A stretch of DNA of 64,000 nucleotides. Origin: Jeotgalicoccus coquinae (GTDB taxonomy: Bacteria > Bacillota > Bacilli > Staphylococcales > Salinicoccaceae). The notes under the pieces were generated by a model that worked only from the letters and a program-made list of their open reading frames with translations, made no database searches and was not told the origin of the DNA. The position numbers and the translations under genes were made by a program. The stretch spans positions 1 to 64,000 of the forward strand of contig NZ_JACHFF010000002.1 in the NCBI RefSeq assembly GCF_014207425.1, given 5' to 3'. This document shows positions 8,619-16,712 of the stretch, one piece after another. The first letter of the stretch is position 1, and the number at the start of each line of letters is the position of its first letter.

Positions 8619-9338
8619 ATGCAGGACTTACAAGGGAAAACTGCTTTAGTTACCGGCGGTTCGCGAGGAATTGGTTTGAAAACCGCGCAGGCGCTTGCAG
8701 ACAACGGCGTTAACGTGGCAATTGTCGGCCGTGATAACGAGTCTTTAAAGGATGCACTTTTAACATTGGAGAAAAAAGATGTAAAAGCAATCGCCATCAG
8801 CGGTGATGTTTCAGTTAAAGAAGATATACAAAGTATTGTGGCCGAAGTATTAGATGATTTCGGAAAAATCGATATACTGATTAATAATGCAGGAATTATG
8901 GGAAACGGCAGTTTCTTCGATGATAATGAAGACATGTTCCGCCGGATGATCGATGTTAACGTATTCGGCATGTACTATATGATGAAAGAAGTTCTTTCTC
9001 ATATGAAAGAGCAGAATTCAGGCGATGTAGTTAATATTGCATCTGTATCCGGACTGCGGTCATCGGCAGGCAGTGCATTATATTCAGCAACTAAACATGC
9101 AGTCATCGGTCTCACTGAAGGTGTGATGCGTGAAGTTCGCAAAAACAACATACGCGTACAGTATTTAACACCGTCCGCAGTGCTGACAGATTTAATCGGT
9201 ACGCCGACACTCGATCCTGAAACGATGACTCACCCTGAAGATATCGCTGACATTATCGTCAATCAGCTGAAAATTCATCCGCGTACATTCGTTAAAAACA
9301 GCGAAATGTGGGCAACCAATCCGCAAAATGCAGAATAA
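8619..9338 (+). CDS. Short-chain dehydrogenase/reductase
   Basis: 239 residues, classical SDR: cofactor loop TGGSRGIG (12-19), NNAG (89-92), catalytic S142, Y155 and K159 (YSATK). The NAD(P) acidic/basic selector region (VGRDN) suggests NADP. FabG-like but not in a fatty acid context, so the substrate is open. A paralogue at 31675-32391 has its catalytic residues at exactly the same positions and the same C-terminal asparagine-rich ending. RBS CAGGAGG, 7 nt. Confidence 0.9.
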   Translation: MQDLQGKTALVTGGSRGIGLKTAQALADNGVNVAIVGRDNESLKDALLTLEKKDVKAIAISGDVSVKEDIQSIVAEVLDDFGKIDILINNAGIMGNGSFFDDNEDMFRRMIDVNVFGMYYMMKEVLSHMKEQNSGDVVNIASVSGLRSSAGSALYSATKHAVIGLTEGVMREVRKNNIRVQYLTPSAVLTDLIGTPTLDPETMTHPEDIADIIVNQLKIHPRTFVKNSEMWATNPQNAE

Positions 9339-9355
9339 ATTAAAATTTAAAAATT

Positions 9356-9390
9356 ACCGTTTGGAAGGCTTTCTTTCCAAACGGTTTCTT
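9356..9390 (+). terminator. Terminator of the SDR gene
   Basis: 11-bp perfect stem ACCGTTTGGAA / TTCCAAACGGT (9356-9366 with 9375-9385), 8-nt loop, then TTTCTTT. Confidence 0.85.
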
Positions 9391-9411
9391 TATGCCTTCA
9401 TTTTATTTGGC

Positions 9412-9440
9412 TTGACTAAATTTAAAGTTTAGGGTAGCCT
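9412..9440 (+). promoter_or_regulatory. Promoter of the manganese transport operon
   Basis: -35 TTGACT at 9412-9417, 17-bp spacer and a poor -10 (TAGCCT, 9435-9440). The weak -10 overlaps the DtxR-type operator, which fits repression by occlusion. Confidence 0.5.
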
Positions 9441-9442
9441 AA
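9429..9442 (+). promoter_or_regulatory. DtxR/MntR-type operator
   Basis: TTAGG-N4-CCTAA inverted repeat (TTAGGGTAGCCTAA), close to the DtxR/SirR box I know (TTAGGTTAGCCTAA core). It sits over the promoter of the operon that ends with an mntR gene, so Mn-dependent autoregulation is expected. Confidence 0.75.
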
Positions 9443-9472
9443 CGACATACGATTATATAAAGGAGTTTCTTT

Positions 9473-10387
9473 ATGAGAAAAATACTTATACTGACATTAA
9501 CAGCACTTTTCCTTTCTGCATGCAGCGGCGGGACAGCAGCTGATAATGATAAACCGAATCTTGCTGTAACGACGACGTTTATCAATGACATGGTTGCTGT
9601 TTTGGAAAATGGCGTGGACGGTTTTAATACGGAAATGATTATTCCTGCCGGCGAAGACCCGCATGTTTATGAACCGAAAGCAAGCGACCTTCGTGTACTG
9701 GGCAATGCAGATGTAACGCTGTATCACGGCTTAAATTTCGAAGGACGAATGACAGCTATTTTAACTGAAGGCGTTTCTATTACTGAAGACTTTCAATATG
9801 AAAACCTCGAGGAAATGGAGGAAGAAGACGGTACAACAGCAGATCCGCATTTCTGGTTCGATATCGGATTATATAAACAGGCATTCACTGCTGTTAAAGA
9901 TACTCTGATTAAATATAATCCCGGGGATGCTGGTTTGTATGAGCAGAATTACAAGTACTACATCACTGAGCTCGATGAGCTGGATCAGTTCGTGACTGAC
10001 CGTATCAATGAGATTCCGGAAGATTCACGAATGCTGATTACACCGCATGATGCTTTCGGCTATCTTGAAAGCAGCTATGATATCGAAGTACACGCACCGC
10101 AGGGGTTCTCTACAGACAGTGAAGTATCGAATAATCAGATTCAGGCAACTGCAAAACTGATCGCGGATAATAATATTAAATCGATTTTCGTTGAAACAAC
10201 AACGAATCCCGACCGCATGACCCGCCTGAAAGAAATCGTCCGTTCACAGGGCGGCGATGTAGAAGTGGTCAGCGGAGAAGACAATGAACTGTTGTCCGAT
10301 TCACTCGCACCAGAAGGCAGCCCCGGTGATACATATATAGATATGTACCGCCATAACATTAATATTATTGCCGACCATTTAAAATAA
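9473..10387 (+). CDS. mntA: Manganese ABC transporter substrate-binding lipoprotein
   Basis: 304 residues with a lipoprotein signal peptide (LSAC, lipidated Cys at 17). Cluster 9 (ZnuA/PsaA/MntC) binding protein: the metal ligands appear as DPHVYEP (His), a second His in ADPHFWFD, a Glu in FVETTTNPD and a C-terminal Asp in GDTYIDMY. The histidine-rich loop typical of zinc binders is missing, which fits Mn. Named in the Bacillus order (MntA binding protein); the S. aureus homologue is called MntC. RBS AAGGAG; first gene of the operon. Confidence 0.9.
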   Translation: MRKILILTLTALFLSACSGGTAADNDKPNLAVTTTFINDMVAVLENGVDGFNTEMIIPAGEDPHVYEPKASDLRVLGNADVTLYHGLNFEGRMTAILTEGVSITEDFQYENLEEMEEEDGTTADPHFWFDIGLYKQAFTAVKDTLIKYNPGDAGLYEQNYKYYITELDELDQFVTDRINEIPEDSRMLITPHDAFGYLESSYDIEVHAPQGFSTDSEVSNNQIQATAKLIADNNIKSIFVETTTNPDRMTRLKEIVRSQGGDVEVVSGEDNELLSDSLAPEGSPGDTYIDMYRHNINIIADHLK

Positions 10388-10399
10388 GGAGGATAAGCG

Positions 10400-11134
10400 A
10401 TGACTGAATATGCAATCAGCACGAAAAATCTGAGTGTAGCCTACAGCGATAAACCGGTAATCTGGAAACTCGATATCGGCGTTGAAACTGGAAGCCGCAC
10501 TGCTATCGTCGGACCAAACGGAGCCGGTAAATCCACATTAATTAAAGCCATTATGAAATTAGTCAAACCTGTATCCGGCGAATCCGCGGTATTAGGCAGC
10601 ACGCATAAATCCGCACTTAAAGAAGTTGCTTACGTCCCGCAAAAAGGCGAAGTGAACTGGGACTTCCCCGCTACTGTTTTTGATGTGGTGCTTATGGGAC
10701 GTTACGTTCACAAAGGATTATTTAAGCGCCCGAATAAAAAAGATAAAAAAATTGCGCTCGATGCACTCGAAACGATGAAGATGTCACAGTTTAAAGACCG
10801 TCAGATTTCAGAGCTTTCGGGCGGTCAGCGTCAGCGTGTCTTTTTAGCCCGGGCCATTGCACATGATGCGAACATTTATATTATGGATGAACCGCTTCAG
10901 GGGATAGATATTACGACAGAAAAACTGATTATCGATACGATGAAAAAACTTCAGGCTGAAGGCAAGACGTTTTTAGTTGTACATCATAACCTCAATACAG
11001 TTCCCGACTATTTTAACCGGGTCATTATATTAAACAAGGAAATTATTGCAGCAGGTCCGGTGGAAGATGTCTGGACTGAAGATAATATTAATGCGGCATA
11101 TTATGAAAAGAGTGATGAATCATGGATATCCTGA
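10400..11134 (+). CDS. mntB: Manganese ABC transporter ATP-binding protein
   Basis: 244 residues: Walker A GPNGAGKST at 38-46, Q-loop VPQKG, signature LSGGQRQR, Walker B IYIMDEP, H-loop VVHH. It powers import of Mn by the adjacent permeases. RBS AAGGAGG 12 bp after the binding-protein gene; its end overlaps the next gene by 13 bp. Confidence 0.93.
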   Translation: MTEYAISTKNLSVAYSDKPVIWKLDIGVETGSRTAIVGPNGAGKSTLIKAIMKLVKPVSGESAVLGSTHKSALKEVAYVPQKGEVNWDFPATVFDVVLMGRYVHKGLFKRPNKKDKKIALDALETMKMSQFKDRQISELSGGQRQRVFLARAIAHDANIYIMDEPLQGIDITTEKLIIDTMKKLQAEGKTFLVVHHNLNTVPDYFNRVIILNKEIIAAGPVEDVWTEDNINAAYYEKSDESWIS

Positions 11135-11997
11135 CGAGTTACTCTTTTCTGATTGTCGCAATCGGCACCGTCATTTTATCAGCAGCTGCAGGTATCGTCG
11201 GTACAATCAGTGTCATTAAAGGACAGAGCTTAATCGGTGATGCAATCGGGCACGCTACATTTCCCGGTGTCGTCCTCGCATTTATGCTGTTTAACGTTAT
11301 GGAAACTTCCATACTCGTAATCGGTGCTGTGCTGTTCGGCATAATCGCTTTTCAGCTGATTCATATCATTACCGGTTCTTCTAAAATCACACTCGACAGT
11401 GCGCTCGCATTAGTACTATCCGGTTTTTTCGGTCTCGGCATGGCATTGAAAAGTTATGTACAGGGCAATCCGTACTTCAGCGGGACACAGGGCATCGATG
11501 ATTTCATCTTTGGCCAGGCCGCATATATGTTAAAAAGCGATGTTTACTTAATTATTGCAGCATCCGTTGTAAGCCTTGTGCTCTTTTTCATTCATTATCA
11601 GCAGTTGAAAATTTATACGTTTGATCCGGTATATGCCCGTACGGTCGGCATCAGTATCCGATTTATGAATGTACTCGTACTTGCTATGACTATCATGCTG
11701 ATTGCTGTCGGTTTGAAAGCCGTCGGCGCTGTGCTGATTGTTAATATTTTAATTGCACCGGCAGTGACCGGTACGCTGTGGTCGAATAAGTTTATGACTG
11801 TACTGATTATCGCTGCAGCTTCGGGCGGAATGTCCGCGTTTATCGGCACGTATATTTCTACAGCATTAACGGGAATCGCAACAGGTCCTGCAATTATACT
11901 TGCACTGAGTGTATGCGTGGTATTCTCTATGCTGTTTGCGCCTAAAGGCATACTCGCGAAACGAAGCCGTTTAAGAAAGCTGGGTGAAGCCGTATGA
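11122..11997 (+). CDS. mntC: Manganese ABC transporter permease 1
   Basis: 291 residues, ABC-3 family permease with eight or nine hydrophobic segments and the conserved GDAIGHATFPG loop near residue 40, which contacts the metal path. Overlaps the ATPase gene by 13 bp and the next permease by 4 bp, so the three are translated together. Confidence 0.92.
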   Translation: MDILTSYSFLIVAIGTVILSAAAGIVGTISVIKGQSLIGDAIGHATFPGVVLAFMLFNVMETSILVIGAVLFGIIAFQLIHIITGSSKITLDSALALVLSGFFGLGMALKSYVQGNPYFSGTQGIDDFIFGQAAYMLKSDVYLIIAASVVSLVLFFIHYQQLKIYTFDPVYARTVGISIRFMNVLVLAMTIMLIAVGLKAVGAVLIVNILIAPAVTGTLWSNKFMTVLIIAAASGGMSAFIGTYISTALTGIATGPAIILALSVCVVFSMLFAPKGILAKRSRLRKLGEAV

Positions 11998-12863
11998 TAG
12001 AAGTATTTGCAGTGCTTTTAGTCACCGCTCTCGCCACCAGTCTGCTCGGAGTGTTCCTCGTATTAAAAGGACAGGCAATGACAACCGATGCAATCAGCCA
12101 CACGATACTGCTCGGTATCGTTCTCGCATTTTTCATTACTGCTGACCTGCGTTCTCCTCTGTTAATTATCGGAGCTGCAGTCATCGGACTGATCACTGTA
12201 TATTTAATAGAACTCGTTACTTCATCCGGCATGATGAAACAGGACGCTGCAGTAGGTATTGTCTTTACAGCATTGTTTGCAGGTGCTGTAATTTTAGTAT
12301 CACGTTATGCAGATGATGTTCATCTGGATATCGATGTCGTGCTGATGGGGCAGGTACTGTTTGCACCATTGAACCGTGTGGACATTCTGGGTGTGAGTCT
12401 TCCCTATGCGCTTGTACAGCTGACTGTAATTTTGATTATCAATATATTATTCATTCTGATGTTTTATAAGGAACTTAAAGTGACGAGTTTTGACCCGGTT
12501 TATGCTGCGGCTGCGGGAATCAGTACAACGCTGATATACTATCTGCTGATGACGCTCGTGTCTGTTACAGCGGTGACCGCATTTGATGCAGTAGGCTCTA
12601 TTCTCGTTATAAGCTTTTTCGTCACACCGGCAATTACTGCTTACCTGGTCACCAAACGTTTATCCCATATGATCTGGCTGACATTGCTGACTGCTGCATT
12701 CAACAGTCTCGCCGGATGCACATTCGGATACTTTACCGATATTTCCATATCGGGCAGCGTCGCATCAGTTTCACTTCTGACATTTTTAGCAGTGTTCTTT
12801 TGCAATAAAAACGGATGGATACGGAAGACTTTGAAATCACGCCGTATGCTCCGGAAAATTTAA
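11994..12863 (+). CDS. mntD: Manganese ABC transporter permease 2
   Basis: 289 residues, a second ABC-3 permease with the TDAISHTILLG loop in the place of the first one's GDAIGHA. Two different permeases suggest a heterodimeric channel like Bacillus MntC/MntD, whereas S. aureus MntABC uses one permease gene. Confidence 0.92.
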   Translation: MIEVFAVLLVTALATSLLGVFLVLKGQAMTTDAISHTILLGIVLAFFITADLRSPLLIIGAAVIGLITVYLIELVTSSGMMKQDAAVGIVFTALFAGAVILVSRYADDVHLDIDVVLMGQVLFAPLNRVDILGVSLPYALVQLTVILIINILFILMFYKELKVTSFDPVYAAAAGISTTLIYYLLMTLVSVTAVTAFDAVGSILVISFFVTPAITAYLVTKRLSHMIWLTLLTAAFNSLAGCTFGYFTDISISGSVASVSLLTFLAVFFCNKNGWIRKTLKSRRMLRKI

Positions 12864-12924
12864 TTTGCCTGTTTCGTCAAAGTTCTTCATAATTAAAGAT
12901 GAATTTTGTGAATGGAGGGTTACA

Positions 12925-13584
12925 ATGAGCCCAACAAAAGAAGATTATTTAAAGGTGCTGTTTGAACTTGGAGCGTGGAAAATCCAGGTGCCGAATAAAG
13001 AAATTGCCGAGCGGCTGAATATCTCTCCGCCGACAGTGACTGAAATGATGAACAGTCTTGTTAAAACAGGCTGGGTCGAATATACACCTTATAAAGGAAG
13101 TATGCTGTCAGAAGCAGGTGCTGAATACGCGAAAAAGCTGATTCGAAAACATCGTTTGTGGGAAGTGTTTCTCGTTAAGAATCTCGATTTCAATATCGAT
13201 GAAGTACATAACGAAGCCGAACTGCTGGAGCACTCGACGAGTGATATTTTAGCAGATCAGCTGGAGAAATATTTAGGCTATCCGGAACACTGCCCACACG
13301 GCGGTGCCATCCCGCTTGAACTGATGGATACACAGGAAAAAGTATCGATACGTTTATCGGATATTAAAAACGACGATATTATCAGCGTCGCAAGAATATT
13401 AAATGAAGAAAAACTCGTGCAGCACTTTAAACGTGCGAATCTGAATATCAATGACGATATTCAAATTACCGGACGCGATAAAACTATCGATTTACTATAC
13501 ATTACAAACCATACCACCGGTGAAGAAATTGAATTAAGCCGGACGATTGCGCAATATTTGTTTGTAGTTGATAAAAGTGAATGA
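12925..13584 (+). CDS. mntR: MntR/SirR family Mn-dependent repressor
   Basis: 219 residues from the ATG at 12925 (RBS GGAGGG, 5 nt); an upstream in-frame ATG at 12865 abuts the permease stop but has no RBS. N-terminal winged helix (about 1-60; KEIAERLNISPPTVTEMMNSL), DtxR dimerisation and metal-binding region with His and Glu ligands (HRLWE, EAELLEH), CPHGG linker, and a C-terminal FeoA/SH3-like domain (150-219), as in the longer staphylococcal form and not the 142-residue Bacillus MntR. It probably represses its own operon through the 9429 box. Confidence 0.92.
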   Translation: MSPTKEDYLKVLFELGAWKIQVPNKEIAERLNISPPTVTEMMNSLVKTGWVEYTPYKGSMLSEAGAEYAKKLIRKHRLWEVFLVKNLDFNIDEVHNEAELLEHSTSDILADQLEKYLGYPEHCPHGGAIPLELMDTQEKVSIRLSDIKNDDIISVARILNEEKLVQHFKRANLNINDDIQITGRDKTIDLLYITNHTTGEEIELSRTIAQYLFVVDKSE

Positions 13585-13615
13585 TTGGGTGTTTGTGGTT
13601 AAGATGGAAGTTGGA

Positions 13616-13920
13616 AGTTCTATGAGCGCTCTTCATAGAGTGCCAAAACTGTCGGGAGTTCTATGAGCGCTCCTCATAGAGCACCGAAACTGTCAGGAGT
13701 TCTATGAGCGCTCTTCATAGAGTGCCGAAACTGTCAGGAGTTCTATGAGCGCTCCTCATAGAGATCCAAAACCGTCAGAAGTTCTATGAGCGCTCTTCAT
13801 AGAGATCCAAAACTGTCAGAAGTTCTATGAGCGCTCTTCATAGAGATCCAAAACTGTCAGAAGTGCTATGAGCGCTCTTCATAGAGTGCCGAAACCGTCA
13901 GAAGTTCTATGAGCGCTCCA
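13616..13920 (+). repeat. 41-bp tandem hairpin repeat, seven full units and one partial
   Basis: Units start at 13616, 13657, 13698, 13739, 13780, 13821, 13862 and 13903 (the last cut after GAGCGCTC). Each contains the dyad TCTATGA-N7-TCATAGA (first base variable in unit 7) around GCGCTCT or GCGCTCC, and a 16-18-bp spacer, either tgccRaaacYgtc or atccaaaacYgtc. The dyad is near invariant while the spacer drifts. 41 is not a multiple of three and no frame stays open, so it is not coding. It starts 31 bp after the mntR stop. Confidence 0.95.
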
Positions 13921-13970
13921 TCAGATTATAACGACAAGCTAAACAACCATCCTCACCAGCAGTACAAACA

Positions 13971-14004
13971 AAAAACCGATTCCCTCATCCGGGAATCGGT
14001 TTTT
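13971..14004. terminator. Bidirectional terminator between mntR array and dps
   Basis: 14-bp stem AAAAACCGATTCCC / GGGAATCGGTTTTT with a 6-nt loop; A run on the left and T run on the right serve both strands. Confidence 0.88.
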
Positions 14005-14021
14005 CAATTTATCATATTATA

Positions 14022-14486
14022 TTATTTTACGTCTTCACCTAAGTACGCTTTAAGCATCCAGTTATTTTTCTCAATATCCTGTGCCATCGCGATGAACATA
14101 TCTGCTGTACGGTCGTCGCCAGCGTCTTCTGCTGTTTTAACGCCCTGGTTAAGTTCTGCTGAAAGTACTTCAAAGTCTTCTGTTAACTGTTTAACCATTT
14201 GTTTTGCATCGATGCCGTATTCGCCTTCTTCGATACTTGATTCTTCAAGTACTTCGGTAAGCTTCGCAACCGGTTCGCCGCCGATTGTTAAAATTCTTTC
14301 TGCAATGTCATCTACGTAGATGCCTGTTGCATCGTATAATTCTTCAAATTTAGCGTGTAATGAAAAGAAGTTAGGTCCTTTAACATACCAGTGATAGTTA
14401 TGAAGTTTAGTCCATAATACTGTATTGTTCGCAAGCTGCTTGTTAAGTGCCTCGATTACTTGTGTTTTTTCTTTTACTTGTGCCAT
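14022..14486 (-). CDS. dps: Dps/MrgA family ferritin-like protein
   Basis: 154 residues, one ferritin-like four-helix domain. The intersubunit ferroxidase ligands are present: HNYHWYVKG, then FEELYD and YVDDIAERILTIGG. Dps forms 12-mers that bind DNA and oxidise Fe(II) with peroxide, protecting DNA. Two PerR-type boxes flank its promoter, matching the known PerR control of mrgA. RBS AAAGGTG. Terminates at the bidirectional hairpin beyond its stop. Confidence 0.95.
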   Translation of the reverse strand: MAQVKEKTQVIEALNKQLANNTVLWTKLHNYHWYVKGPNFFSLHAKFEELYDATGIYVDDIAERILTIGGEPVAKLTEVLEESSIEEGEYGIDAKQMVKQLTEDFEVLSAELNQGVKTAEDAGDDRTADMFIAMAQDIEKNNWMLKAYLGEDVK

Positions 14487-14538
14487 TTAAAAAATCACCT
14501 TTCTTTTATAGGAATTGGATTTTCGCTTAAGACCTTAT

Positions 14539-14553
14539 TTAGAATCATTCTTA
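14539..14553. promoter_or_regulatory. Second, imperfect PerR-like box
   Basis: TTAGAATCATTCTTA matches 12 of 15 positions of the PerR consensus TTATAATNATTATAA. It lies just downstream of the predicted dps start site. Confidence 0.55.
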
Positions 14554-14564
14554 TCTGTATATTT

Positions 14565-14592
14565 ATTATACCATGCCTGAATGAGATATCAA
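14565..14592 (-). promoter_or_regulatory. dps promoter
   Basis: Minus strand -35 TTGATA (14592-14587), 16-bp spacer, extended -10 TGGTATAAT (-10 at 14570-14565). Lies between the two PerR-type boxes. Confidence 0.8.
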
Positions 14593-14599
14593 CACTTAT

Positions 14600-14614
14600 T
14601 TATAATGATTATAA
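14600..14614. promoter_or_regulatory. PerR box, exact consensus
   Basis: TTATAATGATTATAA is a 15 of 15 match to the PerR consensus, inside a longer perfect palindrome (14595-14619). It abuts the upstream side of the dps -35. Confidence 0.85.
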
Positions 14615-14674
14615 ATAAGACTCTGTTAATTCCGGCTACGTATAGCTATACCCCGGCCTTTGTTTTATAAACAT

Positions 14675-14705
14675 AAAAAAAGACTGGATTATAATAATCC
14701 AGTCT
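14675..14705 (-). terminator. Terminator of the Cof-type HAD gene
   Basis: 11-bp stem AGACTGGATTA / TAATCCAGTCT with a 3-nt loop, A7 on the plus strand giving the U tract. The stop codon of the gene lies inside the stem-loop. Confidence 0.85.
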
Positions 14706-15468
14706 GCTTCAGCCCTTCGTAGAGGCCGTCTTCATCAACGTGTCCAGTGATATATTTACTTACTGCTTTCGCTTCGGGAACACCATTTCCCATTGCGACA
14801 CTATTCTCAGTTAGTTCGAGCATCTCCACATCATTCGGTCCATCGCCGAATGCATACACGTCTTTAATATCAATATTCATTTTATCAAGCAGCGTCTTAA
14901 TTCCCTCCGCTTTTGATCCGCCTCGAGGAATTACATCTGTACAAAATTCATGCCATCTTAAGAAGTACACGTCTTCATACTCTGAAATATAATCTGCTTC
15001 TTCCGCTTCAGAACAAAACAGCAGCGACTGGTAAATATCATTATTTTCAAAATATGCTTTGTCTTCCGAAACATCGAAGTCCAGTTTCAAAGAACCGATA
15101 CCTGCTTTAACATGTTCGTGTTCTTTCGTGCTGACCCGCAGATCCTTCTCATCACAAAACGCAATCGGATGATTGTTGCTGTGTGCCTGTGCACTTAACT
15201 TTTCCAGTGTACCGTTTGCAATTGGATTATCATAAATAACTTCACCTTCGAAGACAATGTGCTGTCCGTTGTAACTGATATACGTTTCAATGCCTAGTTC
15301 CGCGCGCAGCGTGTCGTACATAAACGGTCCGCGTCCCGTAGCGATTGCCACAATATGACCATCTTCTTTTAATTGACGGACTGCGTTCTTCGCACTTTCC
15401 GGCACCTGTTTGTCAGAGTTGTACAGTGTTCCATCGATATCAAAAAATATTAACTTCCTATTCGACAT
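14689..15468 (-). CDS. Cof-type HAD-IIB phosphatase
   Basis: 259 residues. HAD motif I FFDIDGTLYNS with nucleophile D9 and D11, C2B cap domain (about 80-190), GGSKAEGI motif III lysine region, and motif IV FGDGPNDVEM. Cof-like proteins dephosphorylate sugar phosphates, flavin and pyridoxal phosphates; the substrate is not clear. Cytoplasmic. RBS AGAGGTG. Followed on the upstream side by a small membrane protein gene in the same direction. Confidence 0.9.
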   Translation of the reverse strand: MSNRKLIFFDIDGTLYNSDKQVPESAKNAVRQLKEDGHIVAIATGRGPFMYDTLRAELGIETYISYNGQHIVFEGEVIYDNPIANGTLEKLSAQAHSNNHPIAFCDEKDLRVSTKEHEHVKAGIGSLKLDFDVSEDKAYFENNDIYQSLLFCSEAEEADYISEYEDVYFLRWHEFCTDVIPRGGSKAEGIKTLLDKMNIDIKDVYAFGDGPNDVEMLELTENSVAMGNGVPEAKAVSKYITGHVDEDGLYEGLKQTGLL

Positions 15469-15489
15469 AATGCACCTCTTCTATATTTT

Positions 15490-15897
15490 TTACAGTATAT
15501 AAATATTCGTTAAAATTATTAAGCCGACAATCAACCCGCCCCAGATCACTGTCATCACGAGATTCGATTTATCGTGAAATGCTGTGTACAGTCTGAAGTC
15601 GGTTACGATATTCAGCACAAGCTGCAGGATAATTACACCGATTAACAGCCAGATTCCAAAAGTAATCCCGCCCGTGAAAAATATTACCGCTCCAATTACA
15701 AATACCACTGTCATGACGATAAAAAACACGCGCTCAATATTAACAAGCTTCAGCCTCATAATTTTAGCGATTGCCTTTTCATCACTGAAGTATCTGCGTT
15801 CGTCAAATGAGAAATGCAGTCTGTCATCATTGAAAAATGTCGTCATGGCAAATTTAATTAACAATCCTGCCACCAGGATAAATAATAATATGTACAT
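15490..15897 (-). CDS. Small membrane protein of unknown function
   Basis: 135 residues with about four hydrophobic segments (1-19, 56-77, 80-98, 113-133) and a charged loop at 22-52 (NDDRLHFSFDERRYFSDEKA). I do not recognise it with certainty; DUF4181-like is a guess. RBS GGAAGGA. Packed between rnhA (17 bp) and the HAD gene (21 bp), so probably one transcript. Confidence 0.75.
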   Translation of the reverse strand: MYILLFILVAGLLIKFAMTTFFNDDRLHFSFDERRYFSDEKAIAKIMRLKLVNIERVFFIVMTVVFVIGAVIFFTGGITFGIWLLIGVIILQLVLNIVTDFRLYTAFHDKSNLVMTVIWGGLIVGLIILTNIYIL

Positions 15898-15914
15898 ATA
15901 GGATGTCCTTCCCG

Positions 15915-16508
15915 CTAGTTATTGATGCCCTGTTTAGCCAGCTCATCCGCCATCTCGTTATATTTAACGCCGGTATGTGCCGCTACTTTATAAAAATGGA
16001 TATTAATATTCTTTTTATAGTCGTTCATTTGTGCTGCGTACTGCTGTGTAACAGCGTTCTTCGCCTGCCATTCTCCAGTGTACCATTTTTCAAGCCCGGC
16101 ATAGTCGTAGTGAACATGAATGTCTTTATATCCTTCTTCCATCGCCCATTTCACTGCGTAAAGAATACCGCCGATTTCAGCTGCTACGTTCCACAGATTA
16201 TTATTGGGATCTACCGGTGTACTTTTTGCTGCTGTGTGAATAACTTTATCATCTATAATAAACACCGCGCCGAAGCCTGCTTTATTTGAACGTTTGTCAT
16301 AGCTTCCGTCGACGTAGCTGACAAGTTCGCCTGCAGGAATCTTTTTATTTTCATCTTTAAGATTGTTCATAAAGTTATCCGCTTCAGCTTTCGTTTTAAA
16401 CGATTTAAACTCGGCGCCGCTGAATCCTTTAACTGCTTTTTCACATGCTGCCCACGTATTATATATGCCGGGACGATGGCCTTTTCTTACCGCATAAAAT
16501 TTCGCCAT
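15915..16508 (-). CDS. rnhA: Ribonuclease HI with N-terminal hybrid-binding domain
   Basis: 197 residues. Residues 1-45 (AKFYAVRKGHRPGIY, TWAACEKAVKGFSGAEFKSF) are the RNase H1 N-terminal / caulimovirus-type domain that grips RNA-DNA hybrids. The catalytic domain (about 60-197) keeps the D-E-D-D set: YVDGSYD, AAEIGG, HYDYAG, and NEMADELAKQ after a catalytic His in AAHTG. It cuts RNA in hybrids. RBS AGGAGG. First gene of a three-gene minus-strand unit. Confidence 0.93.
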   Translation of the reverse strand: MAKFYAVRKGHRPGIYNTWAACEKAVKGFSGAEFKSFKTKAEADNFMNNLKDENKKIPAGELVSYVDGSYDKRSNKAGFGAVFIIDDKVIHTAAKSTPVDPNNNLWNVAAEIGGILYAVKWAMEEGYKDIHVHYDYAGLEKWYTGEWQAKNAVTQQYAAQMNDYKKNINIHFYKVAAHTGVKYNEMADELAKQGINN

Positions 16509-16712
16509 ATGTATCCTCCTGTAAAATTCATCAATTAAAAACCAGTCCTGATTATACCATGAGCTTAAGTCATTTTTACAGCAGGAACATTTTCAATAAA
16601 CTGACATTTTATGTGAAAACACTTTCCTGAGCGCACCTTCTGGACTTTGAATTTAATGTGTATTAATATCGCCTGTGTGCTTTAAAAGAAAACTTCAAAA
16701 AAGGAGTCGCGT

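Noticed and set aside
13616-13920. CRISPR-like array
   Set aside because: The units are contiguous 41-bp repeats with no unique spacers, and no cas gene lies in the window.
14640-14651. Perfect 12-bp palindrome GTATAGCTATAC between dps and the HAD gene
   Set aside because: Short, between a terminator and a promoter, no second copy and no obvious target promoter; may be chance.
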